The notes under the pieces were generated by a model that did no database searches, had not been told where the DNA came from, and saw only the letters and a list, made by a program, of their open reading frames with translations. Made by a program: the position numbers and the translations under genes. Below are positions 15,501 through 22,864 of a stretch of DNA of 23,566 bases, piece by piece. The stretch spans positions 1-23,566 of IMG/VR virus record IMGVR_UViG_3300042328_000348; one strand, given 5' to 3'. Origin of the DNA: a virus. Positions within the stretch are counted from its first letter, which is position 1; each line of letters starts with the position of its first letter.

Positions 15501-18342
15501 TATAAATGATTATAGTCATTTTGATATTAATGCACCAAGCGGTGTTAATTCTTTTACTGGTAGAACAACAAGTAACACAATAAATTTTGATAGAGTATCA
15601 AACGGAGATGAATTTAGATATTGGACATCATTTGTTGATAATTCTAAATTAAAATCAACAGATACACACTATACATTATTACCATCAGTTGGAGCAAACT
15701 CATCTTCAAATTTAGATTTAACAACAGGTTCAGATTCAGAAAAAAACTTTAATAAAGGACAAAATTCATTTAGAATAGTGTGGACAGATGAAACTGTTTA
15801 TACAACTTATACGGGTAAAACGTTTCCATCTTATGATGAATATCACATTGATGTTAATTTTGGAGATTACTTAGTGATGGATAGTTCTATTAAATTTAAA
15901 AAGGTTAATGATTTAATTGCAACTTTTAGTCCTGATATTTTAGATAAATTTGAGGAATACTTTTTAGACTTTGCAACTGAAAGAGTTATCGAGGAGACCC
16001 CATACAAAAAATTTAAATCCGTAAAACAGGATAACTTTCAAAATTTATTAAAATCTATTGTAACGGTTAAAAAGAAAGATAGCGACCCAACAAACACAAA
16101 TTTGTTAATAAAAACTTTAAGAGAACAACAACTAGAAAATTTAAAAACAATAACAAAAGATATTTTATCTGATTCTAATTTAATAAAGATAACTATTGGT
16201 AACCCGAAAGAAATTGATTTATATACTTGGAATGGATTTGCGGAAAGTGGAAGCGTAAAAAGTTTCTCATATAATAATTTTGATATTGTACAAACAGGAG
16301 ACACAACAAATCAAAAGGATTTAAAATTAATAATTGGTACAGAACCATATACGGGAACACCGACAAATTATTATGTGGAATTTTTCAGTACTAATAATGT
16401 AGAATTTACTGAAGAATATTTTAGAATTTTTAGACCTTTAGTTTACATCTATGCGGGTTATAGAAAAAATGGAGGTACAAATACAAAAGGAGCATTTCAA
16501 CAATATCTAATTAGTAACATACTTTCATATAACACTATATTCCATATCGGAATTCAAAATAGACAAGATTTATATTTGAATACTATTATATCTAAACTTG
16601 TTGGTCTTAAGAGTGAAACAAAAACAATACAACAAACAATTTTAAATGGGTACAATGACAGTCCCATGAAACTTGAACAATATAATTATTTTAAATCATT
16701 TAATGATAAATGGATTGCGGGTAATTCTATAGGACAAAGATTGCTATTAGAGGAATTTTTATTTTTAGATAAAGCAAACAGAGATATTGGAGATAAAGCG
16801 TATTTTAGTTTAGAAAAACTAATACCGTTAGAAGAACCGGAAAACGACAAACAAAACCTATACGGTCTTATTGGTATGTTGATAAATGGTACTGGATTTG
16901 ATATGAGAGGTTTACCGGCATATGTAAATTTTTATGGAACAAATTTAACAACCAAATCTAAATTAACACCATCTAAAAAGGTGGCTCAAAATTTATTTGG
17001 TACGTTTTTAGAGGTAGATTACCAAGAATCGTCTCCAAAGATGATTTTACAATACACAGGACCAACCTCCAAACATTTGGAAATGGCCGACGTTAGTAAA
17101 AAATACAATTTTAATGACGACAGCTTTAATGTTGGTAATGCAAATAAAAATCCTTTAGTCATAACCATACCTGATATATTCAGTAATGCTGATTTATCAA
17201 AATCAAATAAGGTGGTTGCGTTTGAAGTTAATTTTGGAGACCAAAACCAAAGTATTTTCAAAGGGGTTAGTTTAGACCAAAGTTCAATAAGAAATACTAC
17301 GGAATCATTTATAGCTCAAGAAAATTTAGGTAGGTCCGAATCAGGTTCGGGAGCGCACCAAGTAGATATTGGATTATTTGACATATACAGACAAGCGTCA
17401 TATACTTGTGATGTTACGTGTTTAGGTAATGTAATGATACAACCAACAATGTATTTTTATTTGAAAAACATACCAATGTTCAAAGGTTCATATTGGATTA
17501 CAGAGGTATCACATAAAATCAATAACAACAACATAACAACTTCGTTTAAGGGTACAAGAATACCATATGCTTCATTACCAGACCCTAAAGATTCATTCAT
17601 GGCAAGTTATAGGGCGTTATTCGATAGAATTACCAAAAGTGCGGTTGCTCGAGTTAAACAAGATAGTTTAAACATAACAGGTTCGACTAAAAATGAAAAA
17701 TCAATTAGTACTGACCAAGGTACATTTACTATTGATATGGGGGGTAAGGAACAAGAAATTAAAGGAGAACAATTAACAAAAGAAACAGGGGTCAATGTAT
17801 TTGGTGTTAGATATAACGGATATAATGGTGAGAAATACATCCAAAAAGTAACATATAACAAGAATGAATACTTTAGAGCAATTGCTGTTGGGATGGGAGG
17901 TAAAACATATAAACCTGAAGACGCAATTCAAATGAATTTATTGTCTCGACTAAAATCAAAAACCATACAGGGTACGACGATGAATAATAATGGAGAATAT
18001 GTTAGTTATTTAACTTGGGGGGATATTAACAAAGAAAAAGACTTTTATTCATTAAGATTTGATTTGAGTGTCGCATCTGCGGATATTATTATTGGAACAG
18101 TTAATAAAACACAAGGAGTTAATATAACACATGCCGGAGCAACCACTCATTTTCTTAACCCCAAAACAAATAAAAAAATAACAATAACACCAAATGGTAG
18201 TAACCCCATCACAAAGGATAATATAACAGGACCAATAAATGTTGGACCAAATATCGATGGATATGGAATCGCATTATCACAATCATTAATGACCAAATTG
18301 GGATTATATGATGGAGATGTTGTTTATTTCACAATGACATAA
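12547..18342 (+). CDS. Giant baseplate hub protein (gp27-like) with C-terminal extension
   Basis: At 1931 aa this is about five times T4 gp27 (391 aa). Residues about 141-235 carry FIPQININFIDVRGKTLFE, FFHMPWPIFYLTVKGYYGK, LVKFNTRYNESNGNFEV and TFVGSTYAYLNDIPL, which look like the first tube-like domain of a hub protein. Residues about 1615-1675 carry ASYTCDVTCLGNVMIQPTMY, PMFKGSYWITEVSHKI and ITTSFKGTRIP, the typical end of gp27/gpD-type hubs. About 1400 residues lie between, with helical parts around 270-700. After the hub end come about 250 more residues, closing with GYGIALSQSLMTKLGLYDGD and VVYFTMT, a pattern like a double-psi beta-barrel edge. The protein should form the central hub under the tube. 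A cell-wall-acting role for the C-terminal part is only a guess, as I see no catalytic motif. Confidence 0.7.
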   Translation: MANNKLNSGEDILVKVDQNNLIYIDPNSVVNNGVVEERGVKQENLVMYVNLEADLIPRTTLVDSGNKTTLVSVAKGTLNILKPKTGDYDTSWTEAYNGSDNVITEKDSNGNQIYKGVENKGYDGTAQSFGIDSININIKGANFIPQININFIDVRGKTLFESPENSPYNAFFHMPWPIFYLTVKGYYGKAIRYRLHLVKFNTRYNESNGNFEVSTTFVGSTYAYLNDIPLTGILNAPYMYAIEKETNTSFNEKTGRYEKKVSKSSRGYTMLRSVYDEYIAKGLLPKNFPTKTLREVITVARSLDKILEKEIFNQVVDYKIFAGLKEFEKTVQNFETAVRSWGAVNLEKNTFEINGVTGVTYSYLSGQEKTSTVKLISPDKAGTLEKILIEYPKELLKTQLFAQKYINDTGADFKKETFSFINQIKKVGEYCNGFAPHEGKLIVNLNAILTDIFNIQKSFVAQRDKLESKVEQKINEVIKDPTKGGIGFEPTIRNIIGVILANADVYIRLMKDVHNRAFEVAERRKKIIGNLEDESKDGQIYPWPEIKKQTPSKQKVLAYPGDPELQQKLQSFNRSLWPEIDFLENYHGVATKRLDSLAQKEGNVGNISYIFEENSQEQNFNNISTLLSLTPNVPYSNKSISSLIYEIYERSRYTMAIDTFNNASIKELALIDFSNLEKLLKEDYDIIDILNTIDSKEKMEQYLLSFSPFERYPYVQDQLPTVEYVNQLLAKPFQIEEYTTSKKSGESGNLYKNLNSNLFSYLAEPYRTKIYPFNSEQYLSYIKKPKFEPQEFKFEGILQVNTKEGLISSPINSMFWVKDGYTTDIFARKLDLDTSDGLFSSVNILNTPYFHKQLYNDLHKTSSYGKYAGSAYLLLNSLPFVDLDEMVNFGLSSTRPSSLFKEVSSSHYIPYHLMLKWGSQYHRYKKYLTENVDIISGITSSIDTGAFFTCPGFNVPGEIEIGNETVSDVLDTGVHPFYDALYHQFINDYSHFDINAPSGVNSFTGRTTSNTINFDRVSNGDEFRYWTSFVDNSKLKSTDTHYTLLPSVGANSSSNLDLTTGSDSEKNFNKGQNSFRIVWTDETVYTTYTGKTFPSYDEYHIDVNFGDYLVMDSSIKFKKVNDLIATFSPDILDKFEEYFLDFATERVIEETPYKKFKSVKQDNFQNLLKSIVTVKKKDSDPTNTNLLIKTLREQQLENLKTITKDILSDSNLIKITIGNPKEIDLYTWNGFAESGSVKSFSYNNFDIVQTGDTTNQKDLKLIIGTEPYTGTPTNYYVEFFSTNNVEFTEEYFRIFRPLVYIYAGYRKNGGTNTKGAFQQYLISNILSYNTIFHIGIQNRQDLYLNTIISKLVGLKSETKTIQQTILNGYNDSPMKLEQYNYFKSFNDKWIAGNSIGQRLLLEEFLFLDKANRDIGDKAYFSLEKLIPLEEPENDKQNLYGLIGMLINGTGFDMRGLPAYVNFYGTNLTTKSKLTPSKKVAQNLFGTFLEVDYQESSPKMILQYTGPTSKHLEMADVSKKYNFNDDSFNVGNANKNPLVITIPDIFSNADLSKSNKVVAFEVNFGDQNQSIFKGVSLDQSSIRNTTESFIAQENLGRSESGSGAHQVDIGLFDIYRQASYTCDVTCLGNVMIQPTMYFYLKNIPMFKGSYWITEVSHKINNNNITTSFKGTRIPYASLPDPKDSFMASYRALFDRITKSAVARVKQDSLNITGSTKNEKSISTDQGTFTIDMGGKEQEIKGEQLTKETGVNVFGVRYNGYNGEKYIQKVTYNKNEYFRAIAVGMGGKTYKPEDAIQMNLLSRLKSKTIQGTTMNNNGEYVSYLTWGDINKEKDFYSLRFDLSVASADIIIGTVNKTQGVNITHAGATTHFLNPKTNKKITITPNGSNPITKDNITGPINVGPNIDGYGIALSQSLMTKLGLYDGDVVYFTMT

Positions 18343-18362
18343 GAATATTAACAAATTTGGGA

Positions 18363-18380
18363 TATTTATACAATATAAAA
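18363..18380 (+). promoter_or_regulatory. TATTTATA plus TATAAAA motif before the small gene at 18388
   Basis: TATTTATA (18363-18370) is followed after three bases by TATAAAA (18374-18380), and the next ATG is at 18388. The two-part arrangement resembles that before the tail tube gene. It could start a transcript for the small genes 18388-19848. Confidence 0.35.
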
Positions 18381-18387
18381 GAATATT

Positions 18388-18588
18388 ATGGAAAATAATA
18401 AAATTAATGCAGTAGATCAATTCTTAAATCCAAAAAAAGTTAGAAAGGTTTCTAATGACGGAATGGAAAGAGAAGAATGTGATATGGTAACAGGAGAATG
18501 TTACACAATCAGAGAAAAAGACGGAATTGTTGAAAGAATAAATAAAAAATACGTTACAAACGACGGAAGACAATTATTACAAGATTAA
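18388..18588 (+). CDS. Small protein of unknown function (66 aa)
   Basis: I do not recognise this protein. It is polar and starts MENNKINAVDQFLNPKKVRK. The middle has two Cys eight residues apart (EECDMVTGECYTI), followed by a charged beta-like stretch (REKDGIVERINKKYV) and a short tail. Two cysteines are too few for a zinc site on their own. It has no signal peptide or membrane segment. It follows the hub gene by 45 bases, carries a TATTTATA element just upstream, and is separated from the next gene by three bases, so it is probably translated in one unit with the coiled-coil protein. Its place between baseplate and replication genes suggests a virion or assembly accessory role, but this is weak. 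Confidence 0.6.
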   Translation: MENNKINAVDQFLNPKKVRKVSNDGMEREECDMVTGECYTIREKDGIVERINKKYVTNDGRQLLQD

Positions 18589-18591
18589 GCC

Positions 18592-19239
18592 ATGTTAGAA
18601 CAAAAACTACAAGAAGAATTAAATCGTTACAAAGCCATTAACAAATATGGTAAAACGATGATAATGGAGCAAGATGCTCCTCCAGCTGACCCAGCATTAG
18701 ATGCGGTGGCACCACCAGCTGACCCAGCATTAGATGCGGTGGCACCACCAGTTGACCCCGCAGCACCTATTGACCCTGCAGCTGCACCTGCTGATGTACC
18801 GGCTGAAACCGATACAACAGAAGAGATTGATATTACAGATTTAGTTAATATGACTAAAAGTCTTAAAAAAGATGTTGAGGATAGTAAAAACGAAAATGGA
18901 GATGTTATCGGAAAGATGGATGATGTGTTTACCAAATTAAGTGATTTAGAATCTAAATTATCTCAAATGGACCAAGTTATGGCTAAAATTGACGAATTGG
19001 GCGCTAAAGTTGAATCGTCAAAACCAAAAACGGGAGTTGAGAAACTTGAAATGCGTTCATTGGATTCATATCCATTTAACGAAAAACCACAAGAATTTTT
19101 CGCTCATAAACAAGGTGAAATGCAAGCGAGTGGTAAAAATGAATATGTATTAACCAAAAATGAAGTTGATAATTATCCAACAGATACTATAAAAACCTCA
19201 TTTAATCCAGAACAACAAGAAGATGAATATAAGTTCTAA
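18592..19239 (+). CDS. Ala/Pro-rich and coiled-coil protein of unknown function (215 aa)
   Basis: The protein has three parts. Residues 1-25 are a short helix (LEQKLQEELNRYKAINKYGK). Residues about 28-75 are an Ala-Pro-Asp linker with two exact copies of an 11-residue unit containing ADPALDAVAPP and a degenerate third copy. Residues about 78-145 look like a coiled coil with Leu and Met at heptad positions (DVFTKLSDLESKLSQMDQVM). A polar C-terminal tail ends DEYKF. The flexible linker plus coiled coil suits an oligomeric virion or assembly protein, but I recognise no family. It starts three bases after the previous stop and its end overlaps the ferritin-like gene by 17 bases, which argues for joint translation. 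Confidence 0.65.
   Translation: MLEQKLQEELNRYKAINKYGKTMIMEQDAPPADPALDAVAPPADPALDAVAPPVDPAAPIDPAAAPADVPAETDTTEEIDITDLVNMTKSLKKDVEDSKNENGDVIGKMDDVFTKLSDLESKLSQMDQVMAKIDELGAKVESSKPKTGVEKLEMRSLDSYPFNEKPQEFFAHKQGEMQASGKNEYVLTKNEVDNYPTDTIKTSFNPEQQEDEYKF
18682..18747 (+). repeat. Two perfect 33-bp tandem repeats inside the linker of the coiled-coil gene
   Basis: Positions 18682-18714 and 18715-18747 are identical and begin CCAGCTGACCCAGCATTAG. A third, imperfect copy starts at 18748. The unit keeps the reading frame (11 codons) and is more GC-rich than its surroundings. Perfect identity points to recent duplication by slippage, so copy number may vary between related phages. Confidence 0.9.
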
Positions 19240-19594
19240 CGTAAACTTTTTATTGGGATTACAAACACAAATGAAGATTAATCATTGGCAAACCAAAGGT
19301 TATGCTAGACACAACGCATTTGGTGGATTTTATGATTCATTAAGTGATTTAATCGACACATTTATTGAGTCCGCAATGGGAAAATATGGTAGATTTACAT
19401 TAGATGAGGAAACAAAAACAATTCAATTAAGTAACTTATCTGAATTAGATATGAAGGGTATGATTTCAACAGTAAGAGATGCGTTGGTTCAAATGAGTGA
19501 GCAATTAGACTCGTCAGATACCGATTTATTAAATATTCGTGACGAAATCTTAGGAGAATTGAATAAATTATCTTATCTTTTAACATTAGAATAA
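19223..19594 (+). CDS. Ferritin/Dps-like small protein of phages
   Basis: This 123-aa, all-helical protein has, near its N-terminus, QMKINHWQTKGYARHNAFGG followed by FYDSLSDLIDTFIES. The same order of residues forms the di-iron site of Dps proteins: a His-Trp pair, a second His, then Asp and Glu. The spacing from His30 to Asp45 (15) and to Glu49 (4) equals that in E. coli Dps (His63, Asp78, Glu82). The first two His are 9 apart instead of 12. At 123 aa it is shorter than Dps (about 165), so it may be a reduced relative. Similar small proteins of unknown function are, from memory, found in other T4-like phages. Iron binding and DNA protection are inference. It overlaps the previous gene by 17 bases, so its translation is probably coupled. 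Confidence 0.6.
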   Translation: MNISSNVNFLLGLQTQMKINHWQTKGYARHNAFGGFYDSLSDLIDTFIESAMGKYGRFTLDEETKTIQLSNLSELDMKGMISTVRDALVQMSEQLDSSDTDLLNIRDEILGELNKLSYLLTLE

Positions 19595-19620
19595 TAAAAT
19601 TATTAAAAAAACAAAATTAA

Positions 19621-19848
19621 ATGATATCAGGTTCAGCGGCAAGAATTGCATCAAACACAGCAACAAGTTCATTATCTTACATAGATAGTTTAGTAACTGG
19701 AGCAACTGCTCAAGGTTTATACTCTATAACGGTGGATGGAGCAAGAGTAAACCCACAAATGATTACCACATTAAAATCTTATGGTTTTACGGTGGATACT
19801 ACATATGACACTATGGGAACCTATCCAAGATATGTGATTTCTTGGTAA
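19621..19848 (+). CDS. Small phage protein of unknown function (75 aa)
   Basis: The N-terminal half is a Ser/Ala/Thr-rich helix (residues about 1-35). The C-terminal half looks like a beta-alpha-beta unit (YSITVDGARVNPQMITTLK, then YGFTVDTTYDTMGTYP and RYVISW). The closing 'TYDTMGTYP.YVISW' pattern is one I associate with small phage-encoded proteins of unknown role that often sit near structural genes. No catalytic residues, cysteines or membrane segment are visible. It begins 26 bases after the ferritin-like gene, following an A-rich leader, and is the last gene before a strong terminator. It therefore closes the tail-side transcription unit. Confidence 0.6.
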   Translation: MISGSAARIASNTATSSLSYIDSLVTGATAQGLYSITVDGARVNPQMITTLKSYGFTVDTTYDTMGTYPRYVISW

Positions 19849-19880
19849 TTTAACCTTAAAAAAAACTTTAAAAATAATTT

Positions 19881-19909
19881 AACCCAGATTTCCAAGTCTG
19901 GGTTTTTTT
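19881..19909 (+). terminator. Terminator separating tail and replication genes
   Basis: AACCCAGA (19881-19888) pairs perfectly with TCTGGGTT (19897-19904) around an 8-base loop, and seven Ts run from 19903 to 19909. It marks the border between the virion genes on the left and the replication genes on the right. The gp32-like gene should therefore have its own promoter in 19910-19955. I see only weak candidates there, such as TATAAC at 19923-19928. Confidence 0.92.
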
Positions 19910-19955
19910 ATGTATATTTTACTATAACGTTTTAAAAACTTAAATTTTAACAATT

Positions 19956-20801
19956 ATGTCTACATTTGACGCAGTACTAGCACAGTACGAGAAAAACAAG
20001 AACAACGCCACAAGTGGCAATGCAAACAAGGTATCCCAAGAGGATAGAATGAAGAAGTATTTCACAACCGTATTACCTAAGGGTTCTAAAGGTGAAGAAA
20101 GACGTATTCGTATTTTACCTACAAAAGATGGTAGTTCACCATTTGTAGAGGCTTATTTCCACGAAGTTCAAGTGGATGGAAAATGGGTTAAATTATTTGA
20201 CCCTAAACAAGAAGGTAAGCGTTCACCATTAAACGAGGTTTATGAAGGTTTAATGATGACTGGTGTTGATTCTGATAAAGAATTAGCACGTACATACCGT
20301 TCTCGTAAATTTTACATTGTAAAGGTTATTGACCGTGACCATGAAAATGACGGAGTTAAATTTTGGAGATTTAAACATAACCACAAAGGTGATGGTATTA
20401 TGGATAAAGTATTCCCAATTTTCCGTAACAAAGGAGATATCACTAATGCAGAAACAGGACGTGATTTGATTCTTTCTTTGGCATTAACTAAATCAGGTAA
20501 CGGTAAGGAATACACAACAATTAATTCAATCATCCCTGAAGATTCAGGTGTTTTACACACGGATGCAGATGTTGCAAAAACATGGTTAGAGGATGAATTA
20601 ACTTGGTCAGATGTATATGCTAAGAAGGGTGAAGACTACTTAGAGTTAGTTGCAAGAGGTGAAGCCCCACGTTGGGATTCAGACCAAAAAAGATACGTTT
20701 CATCATCAACAAGTGATGAGGTAATTGCATCACCAAAAACTTCTACTCCTGTGGTTGACCCACAAGAAGAAGATGATGTTGATGGAGATTTACCATTCTA
20801 A
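19956..20801 (+). CDS. Single-stranded DNA-binding protein (T4 gp32-like), without cysteines
   Basis: This 281-aa protein (T4 gp32 has 301) coats single-stranded DNA during replication and recombination. The core starts after a flexible basic region. It shows RRIRILPTKDGSSPFVEAYF, then YRSRKFYIVKVIDRDHEN and VKFWRFKHNHKGDGIMDKV, the pattern of the gp32 OB-fold core. The tail is acidic and ends DDVDGDLPF, close to the DDDIPF tip with which bacterial SSB recruits partners. T4 gp32 holds a zinc through one His and three Cys; this protein has no Cys at all, so that site is absent. It is the first gene after a terminator and is followed by UvsX, its functional partner, 49 bases later. The ATG is preceded by an A/T-rich leader. 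Confidence 0.88.
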   Translation: MSTFDAVLAQYEKNKNNATSGNANKVSQEDRMKKYFTTVLPKGSKGEERRIRILPTKDGSSPFVEAYFHEVQVDGKWVKLFDPKQEGKRSPLNEVYEGLMMTGVDSDKELARTYRSRKFYIVKVIDRDHENDGVKFWRFKHNHKGDGIMDKVFPIFRNKGDITNAETGRDLILSLALTKSGNGKEYTTINSIIPEDSGVLHTDADVAKTWLEDELTWSDVYAKKGEDYLELVARGEAPRWDSDQKRYVSSSTSDEVIASPKTSTPVVDPQEEDDVDGDLPF

Positions 20802-20811
20802 TTAATTCATA

Positions 20812-20838
20812 GGGGTGGTGAAATATCCACCCCATTTT
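20812..20838 (+). terminator. GC-rich hairpin between the ssDNA-binding protein and UvsX genes
   Basis: GGGGTGG (20812-20818) pairs perfectly with CCACCCC (20827-20833) around an 8-base loop and is followed by ATTTTAA. The T-run is short, so it may be a leaky terminator that lowers UvsX expression relative to the ssDNA-binding protein. Alternatively it may stabilise the 3' end of the upstream message. It also contains a GTG that would extend UvsX in frame, which I reject as a start. Confidence 0.6.
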
Positions 20839-20850
20839 AAAAACACAAAC

Positions 20851-21831
20851 ATGGCAGGTATTAAAAAAACAGATTTTTCTTCCATTAAGAAGAAATTCTC
20901 AAAAGAGGCAGAATATAAACCAGACCGTTTTTTCGATTTGGGTAGTGCCTTCTTAGACGCTACAGGTATACCTGGACCGGCAATGGGTCACATCAATATG
21001 TTGTTAGGACATAGTGATACAGGTAAAACAACCGCACTTGTTAAGTCGGCGGTAGATGCACAAAAGAAAGGTATTGTTCCTGTGTTTATTATCACAGAAC
21101 AAAAATGGAGTTGGGACCATGCTGAATTAATGGGATTCGATAAAGGAGGAGATTATCTTTTCAACAGTGACTTTGAGTACATTGAACAAATCACAGATTA
21201 TATCAATGAATTATTAGATGCACAAGAGAAAGGAGATTTACCTCACGATTTATTAATCTTATGGGATTCAGTAGGTTCGGTTCCATGTAAAATGACTTAC
21301 GATGGTAAAGGTGGTAAACAACACAATGCATCAGTTTTAGCTGACAAAATTGGAATGGGTATCAACCAACGTATCTCAGGTTCAAGAAGAACAGATAAGT
21401 CTTATACGAACACATTAATCATTGTTAACCAACCTTGGGTAGAATTACCTGATAATCCTTTCGGACAACCGAAGATTAAAGCAAAAGGTGGTGAAGCCAT
21501 TTGGTTAAACTCAAGTATCGTATTCTTATTTGGTAATCAAAAAGGTGCAGGAACGACTAAAATCTCAATCACTAAAGATAAGAGAAAAGTAAAAATAGCA
21601 ACAAGAACAAAAATCTCTATCATGAAAAACCACATCAATGGTTTAGGATATGAAGACGGACGTATCTTGGTTACATCACACGGATTTATGGCTGGACGAG
21701 AGGAAGGAGAAGAAAAGAAATCTCTTGAAGAGTACAAAAAAGAAAGTGGTGATTACATCAGTAAGATGTTAGGTGTTAATGTTACAGACATTACGGACGT
21801 AGAAGTTGTAACAGAAGAGAGTGATCTATAA
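20851..21831 (+). CDS. uvsX: UvsX-type RecA-family recombinase
   Basis: The protein loads on gp32-coated single strands and drives strand exchange for recombination-dependent replication and repair. With the start at ATG 20851 it has 326 aa. The Walker A motif is GHSDTGKT (residues 53-60). The putative catalytic Glu is E83 (ITEQKW). Walker B is LLILWD (134-139), followed by SVGSVP. The DNA-binding loop region runs about 195-222 (NQPWVELP, then KAKGGEAIWLNSS). The C-terminus is acidic (DVEVVTEESDL). T4 UvsX has about 390 aa. A GTG at 20815 would add 12 residues in frame, but it lies inside the stem of a hairpin, while the ATG has the A-rich leader seen at other starts. The next gene begins 10 bases after the stop. 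Confidence 0.93.
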   Translation: MAGIKKTDFSSIKKKFSKEAEYKPDRFFDLGSAFLDATGIPGPAMGHINMLLGHSDTGKTTALVKSAVDAQKKGIVPVFIITEQKWSWDHAELMGFDKGGDYLFNSDFEYIEQITDYINELLDAQEKGDLPHDLLILWDSVGSVPCKMTYDGKGGKQHNASVLADKIGMGINQRISGSRRTDKSYTNTLIIVNQPWVELPDNPFGQPKIKAKGGEAIWLNSSIVFLFGNQKGAGTTKISITKDKRKVKIATRTKISIMKNHINGLGYEDGRILVTSHGFMAGREEGEEKKSLEEYKKESGDYISKMLGVNVTDITDVEVVTEESDL

Positions 21832-21841
21832 TTAATTTTAA

Positions 21842-22864
21842 ATGTCGGTATTACTTGTTGATGGAGACAATTTACTCACGATTGGTTTTTATGGTGTTAA
21901 GAACGCCTTTCATAAAGGAGCACATATTGGAGGAATTTATCATTTTCTCAATACTCTTAGAAAATCATTTGAAACATATCATTTAGATAAAATAGTGGTA
22001 TTTTGGGATGGATTGGAAGGTTCACAAACCAGAAAGAAAATCTATATCCATTACAAGGAAAATAGAAGACAAAGAATTAGAAGTGAAGAAGAATTAAATT
22101 CCTATAACTACCAAAGAGATAGAGTAAAACAATATCTCGAGGAGTTATTTGTAAGACAGGGAGAATATGAGTATTGTGAGACTGATGACAACATCGCTTA
22201 CTATACTCAAAATTCACCTAACGAAAATAAAATAATTTATTCTTCAGACGGAGATTTAACTCAACTCGTTTCAGAAACCACACAAATTTACAATCCCTCA
22301 CACGGAAAACTTTACAAAAAAAACGATACTATTCTATACAACCATGAAGAAATCTTAATCGAAAATGTTAAATTGGTTAAGATGATGTGTGGTGATTCTT
22401 CAGACAACATTGCCGGTATAAGAGGAATGGGAGTAAAAAGATTTTTATCAGTTTTCCCTGAACTAAAAACACAACAAATTTCTGTTGAACGAGTTAAAAA
22501 CAAATGTGAGGAAATCTTTCAACAAGACAAACACAACAAACTTATTGCAAATTTACTGACAGGTGTTACCAAACACGGAGTATTAGGTGAGGAATTTTTC
22601 GATATTAACAATCGTATCGTAAGTTTGGAAGAACCTTTTTTAACTGATGAGGCTAAAGAAAATATAAATTTACTAATAAATGAAAATTTAGACCAAGAAG
22701 GTAGGTCATATAAAAATGCTATGAGAATGATGAGGGACGATGGAATATTCAATCTATTATCAAAATCTGACGATTCGTGGATTAAATTTATAAACCCATT
22801 TCTTCGATTAACAACAAAAGAAAAAAATAAAAAAAAAACAATTAAAGTAAAAATCTATGAGTAA
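21842..22864 (+). CDS. rnh: FEN-family 5'-3' exonuclease (T4 RNase H-like)
   Basis: The enzyme removes RNA primers and 5' flaps from lagging-strand fragments. The 340-aa protein keeps the expected metal-binding acids: D7 and D9 (LLVDGDN), D56 (VVFWDG), E113, D115 and D116 (ETDDNIA), D136 and D138 (SSDGDL), and D185 and D188 (GDSSDN). The last begins the helix-three-turn-helix DNA-binding part (GDSSDNIAGIRGMGVKR, 184-200). Arg and Lys follow the first block (TRKKIYIHYKENRRQRIR), as in the helical arch of this family. T4 RNase H has 305 aa. The Lys-rich end is encoded by a run of ten As (22829-22838). It overlaps the next gene by 8 bases. The gene name follows T4 usage and should not be confused with cellular RNase H. 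Confidence 0.88.
   Translation: MSVLLVDGDNLLTIGFYGVKNAFHKGAHIGGIYHFLNTLRKSFETYHLDKIVVFWDGLEGSQTRKKIYIHYKENRRQRIRSEEELNSYNYQRDRVKQYLEELFVRQGEYEYCETDDNIAYYTQNSPNENKIIYSSDGDLTQLVSETTQIYNPSHGKLYKKNDTILYNHEEILIENVKLVKMMCGDSSDNIAGIRGMGVKRFLSVFPELKTQQISVERVKNKCEEIFQQDKHNKLIANLLTGVTKHGVLGEEFFDINNRIVSLEEPFLTDEAKENINLLINENLDQEGRSYKNAMRMMRDDGIFNLLSKSDDSWIKFINPFLRLTTKEKNKKKTIKVKIYE

Noticed and set aside
20815-20850. In-frame GTG that would lengthen UvsX by 12 residues
   Set aside because: The GTG lies inside the stem of a perfect hairpin, and the added residues do not look like a UvsX start. The ATG at 20851 follows an A-rich leader like other genes here.
22829-22838. Run of ten As near the end of the nuclease gene as a slippage site
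   Set aside because: The run lies about ten codons from the stop and encodes a plausible Lys-rich tail. A shift would change only the last residues, and no extended alternative product is evident.
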